The notes beneath the pieces are model-generated. The model made no database searches. It had not been told where the DNA came from and worked only from the letters and a program-made list of their open reading frames with translations. Positions 1 to 10,593 of a DNA stretch of 64,000 nucleotides are shown here, in pieces. How positions within the stretch are numbered: the first letter of the stretch is position 1; the number at the start of each line of letters is the position of its first letter. Position numbers and translations under genes: made by a program. The stretch spans positions 65,063,469-65,127,468 of the forward strand of contig NC_088677.1 of the NCBI RefSeq assembly GCF_950023065.1, written 5' to 3'. The DNA is from Planococcus citri (lineage: Eukaryota; Arthropoda; Insecta; Hemiptera; Pseudococcidae).

Positions 1-1060
1 TTGATTATTTCGATGCGGTAAGTAAATTCTGAAGGCATGGTAATATGGAGCAGTTGATTATAACTTGAGTTTTTGTATCGCCACCTGTAAGTATTACCGA
101 CAGCTCGCAATGCTGCTGAAATCACCGAATGATGAAATGATGATGGTACCTGTGAAGTTGAAGAAATAAAATATGTAAATCATAAATATACGAATTGGAA
201 GAAAAATGCCCTGGAAATGAACGCAGGTGGTCGTCAGAACTCACATTAATAATTCGACAAGTCTTCTATAAGCGCCAGCATCGATGACTGCTTAGATTTT
301 ATCGTTAGACCCATCCGACAAATATCGGCCAACAAATCGGCGTCAGAATGAAAGAGCAACCGAGACAGATACGGAAGTGCTGGAGAAACGGATGTGCTAA
401 AATCTGGAGGAGTTATACCTCTGCATAAATTCGATAAAGCCCATACTAAATTTTTAATCATGGTTAATTTTGAAGACGTGCTCAGTAATCTGCGAAAAAA
501 TCAAGATGTTGATATAGGAAAACGTTACATTTGAAGAAACTTGACTATAGTAAAATACGTACTTCACGAAAGGACTTCATGCACCGCATTGTAGAATGCA
601 ATCGCGACAGGCGAATCTCCGGCTATATTAACCAGCCCCCAGACTGTCTGTTTTTGAAGGTCTTCGTAAGGAGAATTCAAGCAAGTTACGAATAACTATA
701 GGTACCGCACCGGCGGCTATTACGACGCTAGTTTGAACCGAAGTAGCTACCAGATACGATATTTGTTAAAGCCCCGCGCTGTTTCGCACTAAACCAAAGG
801 CATAATTATTCAAGATGACCAACGGTCCAATCAAATCGCATTTAACAATTATTCAACTCACTTGCAAGGTTTGGTTGCTTTTATCTTGTAAGAACTCAAC
901 AAATTGCGGTACAATTCCTTATTTAATTACGTCATCGATAGGCGGGTTAGGTTCGCGGGATAATAATTTACGAAAATGCTGCGTAACTTCCGAACGTTGG
1001 TCCACTGGGTTCATCGAACTCAAAGCGTATACCATGTTTTTTAATAATACCTTTCTCGAT
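1..1060 (-). pseudogene. Importin-alpha (karyopherin alpha) pseudogene, partial, intron-containing
   Basis: Minus-strand pieces match the armadillo repeats of importin alpha, the adaptor that binds nuclear localisation signals for importin beta. In gene order they are: 1047-905 with the block FRKLLSREPNPPIDDVI; 770-570 with VWGLVNIAGDSP; 462-246 with LVWALSNLCRG and ALPYLSRLLFHSDADLLAD; and 170-15 with TGGDTKTQVIINC. The frame is broken repeatedly. A stop follows DDVI where the family continues, a shift near 725 is needed to keep reading, and the 3' part of the 246-461 block has lost the WALSYL segment, shifts frame and meets a TAA. Splice-like borders survive (a donor near 561, acceptors near 489 and 160), so this is a decayed gene duplicate and not a retrocopy. 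The C-terminal end lies beyond the left edge. The upstream end is cut by the transposon at 1066. That it is a dead importin-alpha copy is well supported; that no product is made is inferred. Confidence 0.85.
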
Positions 1061-1065
1061 TGTAC
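1058..1065. repeat. Left target-site duplication GATTGTAC
   Basis: Identical to 1896-1903 on the other side of the hAT-like element. An 8-bp duplication is the hAT hallmark. Confidence 0.88.
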
Positions 1066-1895
1066 CAGGGCTGTTAATACGAAACGAAACGAAACGAAAG
1101 ACACGAAACGAAACGGAAAATTTTCCCTCTGGACACGAAACGAGACACAAAACGAAACGAATCAAAAAAAATTACACGAAACGAAACGTTATAACGAAAC
1201 GAATCATTTCTGTTTCTTCAATTTTCGATTTTTCATAGCAAGTTTTTTTGTAAAGTTTGACCGAATTTTGTCAAATTCACTCAAATGTCATCCATTTAGA
1301 GCCTCTAGAGGGGTTCTCTTCTTCATTTATTAATGAAAATGTCCGCTTTTCTCACTTTTTTGGCTGAAAGGAAACGAAAGGAAACGACACGAAACGGCAC
1401 GAAACGAAATGATACCACTTGCCGGTTCCAGACTATGCGCGAATCACCACGAAAAAAACATGATTCGCGAATATATCGCGAACTGCGAATAGTGTGTAGA
1501 TCACATTTCGCACCTGTTCGTGGTGATTCGCAATCATCACGAATCAGTTTTTTCACGTTTCGCGTTTCGCGCCCGATCTCTCGACCGGGCGGTTTTTAGA
1601 CGAATCGTCAAAGGGATTCGCGATTCGTTGACGAATTTTCAAGTTCGTTCTTGTCAAATGTACATATATCAACGAAATACGAATAGTGTGTAGAGTGCAA
1701 ATTCGAGGTGTTTCGTATTTCATCATTTTTATCGCGAATCCTTCACGAATCTCAAAATGCGAACCACGAAACGCGAACCGCGCATAGTCTGGAACCGGCA
1801 ATGGAACGAAACGAAACAGTATAACGAAACAGTTTGGTTCAATGAGCTCAACCGAAACGAAACGAAACGTTTACGTTTCGTGTCCAACAGCCCTG
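1066..1895. mobile_element. Non-autonomous hAT-like transposon with 8-bp target duplication
   Basis: The element starts CAGGGCTGTT at 1066 and ends AACAGCCCTG at 1895, a perfect 10-bp terminal inverted repeat of the hAT style. It is flanked by identical 8-bp copies of GATTGTAC at 1058-1065 and 1896-1903, as hAT transposition produces. It is 830 bp and has no transposase frame; the frames through it are low-complexity. Both subterminal regions hold arrays of ACGAAACG-like units (about 1078-1200 and 1370-1410 on the left; 1803-1880 on the right), probably the transposase-binding arrays of this family. An inner inverted repeat lies at 1421-1442 and 1777-1798. The element sits inside the importin-alpha pseudogene. 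Confidence 0.88.
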
Positions 1896-1903
1896 GATTG
1901 TAC
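1896..1903. repeat. Right target-site duplication GATTGTAC
   Basis: Identical to 1058-1065. It marks the right border of the 830-bp element. Confidence 0.88.
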
Positions 1904-3568
1904 TGATCGATGTGACCGATTCCTAAAACACATAAGGTAGAGTGGGGTAACGGTAACTGCAAAGCACTTTTTGATTAGTGACACTTTGAGAGGGCGCTGT
2001 GAGAAGACTATTCCACGGATGAAGCTAAAATTGGTACCGCTTATACTTCAGGGGGTTCTCTATCAATGGTAAAATTTTGGTACAGTTTGGTCCACAAATC
2101 GTGGTGAAAATTGCAATTTGAAAATCGACTTTTGCATTTACCCCAAATGGGTAATATTTTTTTTATTTTTTTATTTTTTTGCATTTTCAACACACTCACT
2201 GTATTCTACGTGTCATTTGCTAACTTTTGAGTTTTGATGTATTCGTGGTCTTGATTCAGTAAAAAATTCGATAACTTTTCCACTTCCCAAAAAAATTTTT
2301 AGGGGAGTGAAAAAAAATTAAAAAATTATTTTTTAAAAAACTCGCTAAAATGAACAATAAATTAACTATTGATCATTTCTGATGTTTTTTATGTAAAAAA
2401 ATCGTCATAAGAGATGGGTCATTCTATGCCAAATCGGCGGATTTTTGCACGAGGGGTCTTCGATTTGTTTCAAAATGAGATCATTTGTAGAGGTCATCAA
2501 ACGATGAGGAATGACGCAAACCGGACATTTTTTCGACTTTTTTTGGCGGAGCTGTGGCGCTTCAAAGTTCTCCAAAATGGCCGAAAATGGAAAATTTAAT
2601 GGAAAATGTCAGTTGCAAATTGCTCCGGTTGTACGTGGTATAGAATTTTGAACTTTTTTTCAAATTGTAGTACTTTGAGAGGGTAATCGACGAGTGATGT
2701 TGAAATCAGTGTTGCCACTTTCAAAAACCTAAAAAAATCGATTTTGAAGCTTATAATTTAAATATAACCATGATGTCCACCAGTAAAAATTCTGAAAAAA
2801 TTCTCAGTTTTAGTCCTTTTTATGTAGAATAACATATCAAAAAATTGGACTGGCATCTTTTTTCATTTTCGAGAAAAAAAAACTTACAAGTTTTACAATT
2901 GCTGCCAAAGTACCATCAGAGAAACCTAAAAAATGAAAATTTTTGTATTTTTGAAATATTTTACCAATGTGTAGGCGAATATGTGAAAAAAATCCCCCTC
3001 CCCCCAATTTGTCGACGAATTGACGAAAAATACCATTTTTCGTGCTATAAATTTTTATTTTAAGAGTGAAATATGTGCATTTTTCGCCAATTTGTCGACT
3101 ACGAATGGCAGAGCTTCTATTGATGTTTACTCACTTGTATCTCATTGTTGGATACACTTTGTAAATTGACATTTAGTCTCTTGGATAATTGCTCGTTTCG
3201 TTTGTGTTTACGTAAATGGATGCCTTTTTCTTCTCGTCTTCTACGTAACTCTTCTGCGTCGACCAACATTTTTGTATCCTTTGTGGGCGGACATGATTTC
3301 GCTTACAACATTTTATCGGAGATGTATTTTACAAAGGGAGAGGGGGTGAAAAGAGTTACCAAAAGTTACCCCAAGTAAATTTACCATGTAGGTATATTTT
3401 TTAAAATTTGAAAATTTTGTACCAATGTTGGTACGATGTTTTGATTGAATATTTTGACTCATTTAATTTAATTTTTTTTTTAAATCGAAAGGCCAAATCT
3501 ACGAATCATTTAAGAAGACTCCGAGTGGAAATTTCAAACTAATAAAGTCGTGAAACTTAATTTTTGCT
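1904..3568. other. Non-coding, repeat-like DNA
   Basis: AT-rich sequence with many homopolymer runs and no supportable gene; the short open frames have no recognisable motif. GGGGTAAC at 1944-1951 and GTTACCCC at 3365-3372 could be worn ends of one ~1.4-kb element, but no convincing target duplication was found. A CAGTGTTGCC motif at 2706 looks like a solitary hAT-type terminus. Confidence 0.5.
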
Positions 3569-4050
3569 TGAAAAATTTTGAACTTTGCGAAAAGGTGTTT
3601 CTTTTCTTTCTATAATCGTTTTCCACGTAGGAAAATTGAAAAATGTCACCAGTTTTTTGATTTTAAATGCTTAAGAATTTCGGTAATTAAAATTTCTGCT
3701 AGAAAAATTTTGAAATTTGCGAAGTTGTTTTTTTTTTTGAAGTCGTTTTCCATGAAGGAAAATTGAAAAACTTCACCAGTTTTTTGATTTTAAATATGTA
3801 TTTGAGAATTTTGGAAATTGAAATTTTTGATAGAAACATTTTGAAATTTGCGAAGAGGTGTTTTTTTTTCTTTTTAAACTCGTTTTCCATAAAGGAAAAT
3901 TGAAAAATGTCACCAGTTTTTTGATTTTAAATGTTTAAGAATTCCAGTAATTGAAATTTCTGCTAGAAAAATTTTGAAATTTGCTAAGAGGTTTTTTTTT
4001 CTTTTTGAAGTCGTTTTCCAATGAAGGAAAATTGAGAAACTTCACAAGTT
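3569..4050. repeat. Tandem repeat, unit about 132 bp, about 3.6 copies
   Basis: The phrase GAAAAATTTTGAAATTTGCG recurs with small changes at about 3569, 3701, 3832 and 3965. Each copy is followed by a T run, CGTTTTCCA, GGAAAATTGAAAAA, TCACCAGTTTTTTGATTTTAAA and an AAGAATT tail. The copies differ by scattered substitutions and by T-run length, so the array is old. The open frames here come from the repeat and are not counted as genes. Confidence 0.85.
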
Positions 4051-4122
4051 TGACATAGTGTAGATGGCCCGCAGCGCCAGAGGTGATTCTTATGTTAAGA
4101 ACCACTCAAGGAGATGCCTATT

Positions 4123-4362
4123 TTAACTACCCCTTATACCGATAGGTAATGGATCATCCAGCTGGTTATCACTCAATACTCTGGACATTTCTTTTTCTAA
4201 CTCATGAATAGTGAGTTTGGCTGGGCTGGCTATTACAGGATCATTTGTATAAGTTGGTACCGTATGTACAGGAGGAGGAGCTGGTGGTACATGATTAATT
4301 AAACGCTCAGCATTCCAAGCATCCGCTTGTACCAACAACATTTTTTTGATTTTAGAATCCAT
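4123..4362 (-). CDS. Short ORF of possible Polinton/Maverick-type element (relic)
   Basis: A 79-codon minus-strand frame starting MDSKIKKMLLVQAD, with a proline stretch (PPAPPP) and then a charged segment LEKEMSRVLSDNQLDD before it ends. The pattern of an N-terminal KKMLLV block, a variable proline-rich middle and an E-K-E-M-x-x-V-L block resembles small proteins carried by Polinton/Maverick-like elements. This rests on memory of the family and is tentative. It ends soon after the conserved-looking block, so it is probably truncated. It lies directly downstream of the broken frame at 4395-4707, in the same order as expected for a module of one element. No polymerase, integrase or capsid gene is visible nearby. 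Confidence 0.4.
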   Translation of the reverse strand: MDSKIKKMLLVQADAWNAERLINHVPPAPPPVHTVPTYTNDPVIASPAKLTIHELEKEMSRVLSDNQLDDPLPIGIRGS

Positions 4363-4394
4363 TTTAATGTGATGTAATATAATTCAATAAAGTG

Positions 4395-4707
4395 TTCAAG
4401 GTTGCTCCAAGAAGGATTGGTAAGAATATCCTTTTCCCAGTTTGAACCAATTGCATTCTATTACGTTTCCACGATGCTCTTCTTTGAACAAGAGTATGCA
4501 ATAACCTCTTATAACGAGCTAAATTCTTCTTCTGATGTGAACTTAATGGTACTGTTCCTTTTAAAGTACCTATTCAAGGCACACTCACAAATGGCATTAA
4601 TTAATTTTACATCTGCATTTTTAAATATATTCACATGTTGCATACCTACTATTTACTTTGGGTAGAGCCTTAAGGAGCTCAATGTTGTTCTTCACATTAA
4701 GAGACAT
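4395..4707 (-). pseudogene. Frame-broken relic gene, Polinton/Maverick-like module
   Basis: From an ATG at 4707 the minus strand reads MSLNVKNNIELLKALPKV and then stops. In shifted frames the continuing sequence contains LINAICECALN followed by a basic stretch. The LLKALPKV...NADxxLINAICECALN pattern is a motif I associate with small basic proteins of Polinton/Maverick or adintovirus-like elements. At least two frameshifts and a stop break it, so it is dead. Its neighbour at 4123-4362 is the likely next gene of the same element. The family call is from memory; the broken frame is directly visible. Confidence 0.45.
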
Positions 4708-4739
4708 TTTGCAAAACTGACTTTTTTATTAAGAAAACA

Positions 4740-6340
4740 AAAGTATTTATTCATTTTCTGCAAACATAAGCATAGCAGCCTTTATCAGATGGGAAAATGT
4801 TGGTGATATATCGCTCGATCATACAGATCGCGCTAGTATCTATTCGATTTGTTCGATTCCTATTCTACTCATACTATGTTTAGTTGACATTTGTCGTTTA
4901 TATTGTATTATGTTTTAAATAATAAAATGCATGTTTATTCATATTGATTGATTTAATTAAAATGTAAATGAAAGACTACATTTCAGTGGCGACCAGGGGT
5001 GCCTAACCGTAACCGCAAAAAACCGAAAACCATAACTGAAACCCAAACAGGAACCTAATTTTAGCCATTTTCAAACCCTAACTGAAAACAAAAACCGAAA
5101 TTTCATAAGTTTTTTAAAAAATGCCCATAATTTTCACTTTTTACCAAAAATTTCAAGTAATAAGCTTATTCTTTTTGCTGAAAAATGCTAAAAAATTTTG
5201 CTTTTGTTTCTGTTTCTGCCAAACTTGACAAAAAGTTGTTTTTAGTCAAAATGATAAAGTTTTTTTTATCCAAATTGCAGAAAATAGCTTAAAATTTTCG
5301 ATATTTGGCAAAAAAAACTCCAAAAAGTTACTTCAAAAAACTGCTCAAAAAGTCTTGTTTTTTCCCACAAATTTCTAAAAAGCTCCGTTTTTTTTTCTAA
5401 AATTGTCAAAATCATACTTTTTGCCAAAAATTGACCAAAAAAGCTCGTTTTTTACCAAAAAATTGTAAAAATGTATAGATATTTATTTTTTGGCAAAAAT
5501 TTTGAGAAAAAGTATCACTGTTCGCCATTTTGCATAAAACATCTGCTTTTTGCTTGAATTTTCAAAGTGTTGCTTTTTGCCTAAAATTTCTGAACATTTT
5601 CTTTCTTTACAAAAAATTTCCAATAATCAAATGCTTCACTTTTTTGCAAAAAAGTTTCAAAGATGTCTCACCCCCCCCCCCCCCCCCAACGACCTCGAAA
5701 GTCTCATTTTTTTGCCTTCAATTGCTATAAAATTGTAAAAATTTTGCATTTTTTCAAAAATTACCGGAATTTTTTTGTGAAAGTGATTGTTCTCTACCAA
5801 AAATTATACCCAAAGCTTTTACCTTTTTCATTTAGCACAAATTGCAAAGATAAATCGGACTTTTTTGCAAAAAATTTTTAAAAAGTCATTTTTTTCCAAA
5901 AATTTCTAAAAGACATGCATTTTACTAGAATAATTTTCAACAATTTGTCAACGTCTCATTAAGTCATTAACTCATTATATGTACATATCAAAAATCAAAA
6001 AATCTCATTTTTTTTCAAAAATGACTTGAATTTCTTGATTTTTCCAGACTCGTTTTTTGTTGAAAATTGCTAAAAATTCTTAATTTTTTTCAAACTAAAA
6101 AAGGTAAGTTACGAAATAATCCACCTTTTTTGTCAAAAATTTTCCAAAAATGCTGTTTCCTGCAATAAATGGTTGAATGTTTCTATCGAAGATTTTTTTG
6201 GTAATTTTATTCTGCATTACATTTTTTTGTTCATCTTTTCTAACTTTTTTAGTTACTTTTTGATTAATTTTCAGATTTTTGATTGCACCCCATTCCCAGC
6301 ACTTTCCCAAAGGGAGTAACCTAAAAAAATGGTTTCATTC
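4740..6340. other. AT-rich low-complexity DNA, no gene
   Basis: From about 5000 to 6100 the sequence is a degenerate mosaic of CAAAAATTT, TTTTTGCC and AAATTGTAAAAA units with a vague period of some tens of bases. A run of 17 C lies at about 5669-5686. A possible transposon end, CAGGGGTGCC, lies near 4992, but no matching inverted end was found. No open frame here has family features. Confidence 0.5.
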
Positions 6341-6412
6341 GGGTGACACATGAAGTATAGGTATAGTATGTTTTCGATATCGCTGAACACGAATATAGCC
6401 TTAGTTTTTCAA

Positions 6413-6680
6413 ATTGACGTCACCCACAGCTCCCAGAACCTCCTCCCATGGGAAATTGTCCAAAAAAATTTTTGGGGGCCGTGGATGGGGTCCAATCAAA
6501 AATCTGACGTCATATTCGGTTTCAGCGTCGCCAAAAACATAACTATTTCATGTGTCGCACGAACAAACCCCTTTTTTGAATTTTTACCTCATTTGGGGAG
6601 GTGTTGGGAGCCGTGGGTGGGATCCAATCAGAAATCTGACGTCATATTCGTGTTCAGCGTTACCAAAAACATATAATTCG
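6413..6680. repeat. Two direct copies of a GACGTCA-containing repeat
   Basis: The phrase ATCCAATCARAAATCTGACG is followed by TCATATTCG, a TTCAGCG block and CCAAAAACAT. It occurs around 6490-6540 and again around 6620-6670, spaced about 132 bp. A diverged TTGACGTCACCCACAGC at about 6414 may be a third copy. The word GACGTCAYATTCG recurs inside the foldback element at 10.9-11.1 kb, so the two loci share a repeat family. Confidence 0.7.
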
Positions 6681-7936
6681 ATATGTCACATGCCCCAGGT
6701 TTCTTTCTGAAAGTTTCGCCCAAATTTGGGGGAGGGGGTGCTTCGCTGCCCCTAAATCAGAATCTGTGAATAACGACTCTCAAAAACATCATTTTCATTT
6801 AAAAATTACAATATTATAAACAATACTCCAGAAATCACTTCAATAGCAATGGTATCTAGGTACCATATTAACCTTATTAGAGGTGAGGGGATGTTGGTTT
6901 TGGTCGAATTTGACTATAACGCACCCGAGGTACAATTTTGGATAAGTTATATGTTGTTCTAGGATTATTAATACTGCATCTAAAAAATATTTTTCAAAAA
7001 GTGTGCCAAAAGGCCTTGGGGGTAAGGGGGACCTCAAAAAATTGAATCGAAATTTTGGAGGGGGAAAAGTGGGGGGAGAGGGCTGTTGATTTTTTTGGGA
7101 AAAGCTCTTATGCATACGTACACTTTGGTTTAAGTTTGAAAAAAATCGGCCGCGTCAATCCTGAGAAAAAAATTAAAAACGATTTTCGATTTTTGAGGAA
7201 TTACTCAAGAACCACTCAGAGTTTACGTCCAACATAAGTTTCACCTCCGAAGGCCCCGGGGGCCACCCGACCACACTTATCTACCTAGGGCCTTTCAGTT
7301 ACTTCATCTTGTTAAAAAAAATACACTTTCTGGAGAGTTGCTGGAAAAAAATTCGATTTTTGCTGGCGCCTCCAGATCGGCTGGAAAGTGGTGGCAATCG
7401 ATTCGTGGGATCGACTTCAGAATATAAACCAAGTTTCAGATTTTTATCTCCATGTTTACTCTTTTTGCAGAATATTAATACCTACCCATACAAATGCCTA
7501 AGCTATTTCCACCATTTTGAAAAATCGAAAAATCAACTTCGGCAGCTGAAAATTTGGTTTTGGGGTCTGTGTAACATGTCTTTCATTGAACCAAATCTCG
7601 AGCTCGGCCGGAGAAGACGAATTGTAAAGATCCATGACTTTTACTCGTGAATTTTCTGCTATCTTCATCTTCCATTACTATAACCAATTAATTCTTAAAA
7701 TTGCAAAATGATTCTTCGATTTTGGATGACTTGAAAAATGGAAACTTATTTCCATAAAATAACATATTATATTATACCCTCGAGGTCACGCAAAATACAT
7801 TAGAATACCTATCAAAATAATACTAACGAAAATACGTACATATAAGTTACACCCTTAAACCCTATACACAATATTACGATTGAAAAATGTATAATTATAA
7901 TAGGTAATCTCGATTATAATAATACATAATCGTCGT
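6681..7936. other. Repeat-like non-coding DNA
   Basis: G-run and T-run rich sequence with phrases such as CCGAAGGCCCCGGGGGCCAC at about 7245. Frames of up to 113 codons exist but lack protein-like composition or known motifs. From about 7680 onward it is the AT-rich 3' flank of the minus-strand gene that ends at 7937. Confidence 0.45.
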
Positions 7937-9476
7937 TTAAAAAACGGTCAATTTATTATTGCTATCGAACCCAGCCGAATGGCCACCATTGCGAACTACA
8001 AAAATTTCACCATCGTAGTGCATTCGCCTTTCTCCTCGTCGTACGAATAAATGCTTCGGTTCTTCTTGAACGCCGACGGATGCTGTACAATGCACAAAAG
8101 GCGTAGTAATTCCACTAGTTCCTTTAATACTGGTTTTCATTTGAATTCTATTATTATCTCGGCTTACTCTGCAAAATACCAAGTTCAACGTTAATAGGTA
8201 CCTACAACTTCTTATCAAGAAAATTGAAATTCTTCCTGATGCAGAAAATTTACTTGACGAAACCATCAGCGTTTTGTTCGATTTTAATTCCATGAATGAT
8301 CCATTTTTCGTCGCCGTTATTTTTCACCGTGTATCGTGCTGTGTTGAGTAAAGTAATGCATTCGTCTACGAATTGAGGCCCGTGTAAAGATTCGGCGAAA
8401 AAAACAGATTTGGAAAAATCATAACTGACAATATCACAGAATGTATCGGTCGTCGATCGTGTACCACCTTCGTCCAATAGAAATACCAAAGCCGATGTAT
8501 CCGAGGTAAAACTGATACCTCCGTGCCACATTTTAGCATATCTGAGAATAAATTATTTCAATATCCAAGTTGAATATCTCTGTCAATTCCACGATCTAAG
8601 TAGGTATTATGCAAGTGGTTGAAATGGATTACTTATTGTTCACTTTCCCTTTGCCAAATCCTACGGTTTCGACTCGACTTCCGTACTGATACATTCTTCC
8701 AGTTGGGGATAGTAAAGCTGATATTCGTCCCGAAGGAGTGATTGATAATTTCATATTTATCTGTGAAATCAATTGGCTTATTTGAAATAAAGTTCGATCA
8801 GCAGTTTAGATGAGGTAAAATTTAAATATACTGACTCTATTATTAACTAAACGAATTGCTCGATCAACTGTTATATCGATTCTTATATCATTGTGAACCA
8901 TTATCGAAAGATAGCCTTGTAAAGTAGCTATCATATCACCCGAAGTAGGATTTGTCACAGCAACCGGCCATCTTCCAAATTGCTACGAGAAGTAAACAGT
9001 TCGAAATTAGGTATCATCAACATTATGCTTACCTATCTTCGATGCTCTATCCGTGAGTCGTGAGTCTTTCTTTGGCATCCTATTACAAGCATAATACTTT
9101 GATAGTAATTAGAACTGTATTGTATTAGACACGAACCCACGTTTGATAAGACGATAAAATTTGCCAATAACCACCGGTAACAAATCTAGAAGGAGTTCGA
9201 ATTGCAGATTCTTGATCGGTCAACGTATCATATAGAACGACATTATCAACATCGACAGGTCTGGCGAACTAAAATAGGTACATGGAAAGTGGTTAACGTA
9301 TTATTAGGTAGGTATAGTAATGAAATCAGTGTTCATTTTCGAGTACTAAAAATGTGGGTATTTACTTTAGAACAAAATACTCCTGGTGGTTTGTAACAAT
9401 CTCCGGTTGCATTTTCATTATCCTCGAGCATCGAATCACCTTGTATATTTTCGCGCAAAAAATTTCTTCCAAACAT
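7937..9476 (-). CDS. Conserved protein of unknown function, seven exons, in-frame TAG at one junction
   Basis: Exons (minus strand, 5' to 3'): 9366-9476, 9133-9268, 9033-9079, 8836-8982, 8633-8760, 8254-8541, 7937-8168. The start MFGRNFLREN is the first in-frame Met. All borders are GT..AG and the phases agree throughout, giving about 361 codons of sense sequence. The protein is soluble-looking, with blocks RTPSRFVTGGYWQI, RRQFGRWPVAVTNPTSG, RMYQYGSRVE, KYAKMWHGGISFTS, LLDEGGTRSTTDTF and FVVRNGGHS. It reads like a conserved animal protein, but I do not recognise the family. Oddity: with the only good donor (GTAAGC) at the end of 9033-9079, codon 98 is TAG, directly before the exon reading QFGRWP. 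The flanking sense frame is clearly conserved in style on both sides. This could be a sequencing error, a damaged allele, an unusual splice site or stop readthrough. The donor after 9133 is weak (GTGTCT). Confidence 0.75.
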
Positions 9477-10593
9477 TAATTTTATATTTTAATACTTCGG
9501 TAATTTATGATATTTCAATTTTTGTCGATGATCTTTGCATTTGCAGGATATTTGTATTCTTTTCGTGTACTTTCATAACGAAAACAACATTATCATTAGT
9601 GACTTTTTGTAGCCGAATATTTCCCTTTTTTTGAAAGCTTATCAAATGAAAATTCGAGCGAAATAGATTTCGCTACGTTCGAATGCTGACAGAGCAAAAT
9701 TATATCAAGTACCTAGGTATGTAACCAACCTATGAAGCTACCCTAAAGTGACCGCTTGGTGTTCAACTGGAAAATTGAGAGCCAAGAATTGGGATTTTGA
9801 TTTTGGTATTTATTGTAGAGCTAGGACATGTCTATGATACCAGATGCCATATGCCTTATGAATACATTTTCTTTGCGATCTATTCCATTCTGAGGCGAAT
9901 GGTGAAAGCTGTTAATGCTTTTTTTTTTGATTTTTGACTGTATAAATGTTTACAAATGCTTATTTGTGTCCAAAAAGGTCAAAATTTGGCTTATTTTGTG
10001 CTATTTTTCATCATTGACGCTTTGTTGAGTAAAAAATCGTCAAAATTGTATTAATTAACTCTAAAAATCCAACATTTTATCAACTTTTTGCACATTGAAA
10101 AAAAATTAAAATTAAAAAAAATATTATTTTTGGGAAAGTGGGGAATGGAAAAAATTTTTAATTTTTCAATTTTCACTTTTCAGTTTTTAATTTTTTCAAT
10201 TTTCAGTTCCAGTTTTTTTTTAAATTTTCCTTTTCTTCTTTTAATCAATTTTGGTTCAAGTTACCTATATTCAAGGGAGAATCATGCTAGGTTTGAAAAT
10301 ACCCTCATTTTTATTTTAAACATGGTGGAATTTGATAGCGCTTTTCTTTTTTGTTTTTCTTCTTACATTTATACAGGGTGTCCGGGAAGTGGTAGTACAA
10401 ACTTCGGATTTGAAATTAGGATATAACCACGTATAAGTAAAAAACAGTGAAACTGAAGGGGAAAAATACGTTTTCAAAATCCAAGAACCGAAAACCAATT
10501 TTTACCATGGGGGTCTGTAGTACATACTTTGAAAAATGAACAAAATTACCTACTATGACTTTTTGCCTAACTTGCAAATTGAAGGGGCTACAA
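9477..10593. other. AT-rich non-coding DNA, 5' flank of the unknown gene
   Basis: No gene recognised. An ACAGGGTGTCCGGG phrase at about 10373-10386 looks like a transposon terminus and precedes the foldback element. The rest is dominated by T and A runs with TTTTTCAATTTT-type units. Confidence 0.45.

Noticed and set aside
815..1333. 172-codon plus-strand open frame
   Set aside because: It runs antisense to the importin-alpha relic and into the GAAACG array of the hAT-like element; its Thr/Asn/Lys-rich half is the repeat itself.
7309..7650. 113-codon plus-strand open frame
   Set aside because: No motif or splice context, and it lies in repeat-like DNA.
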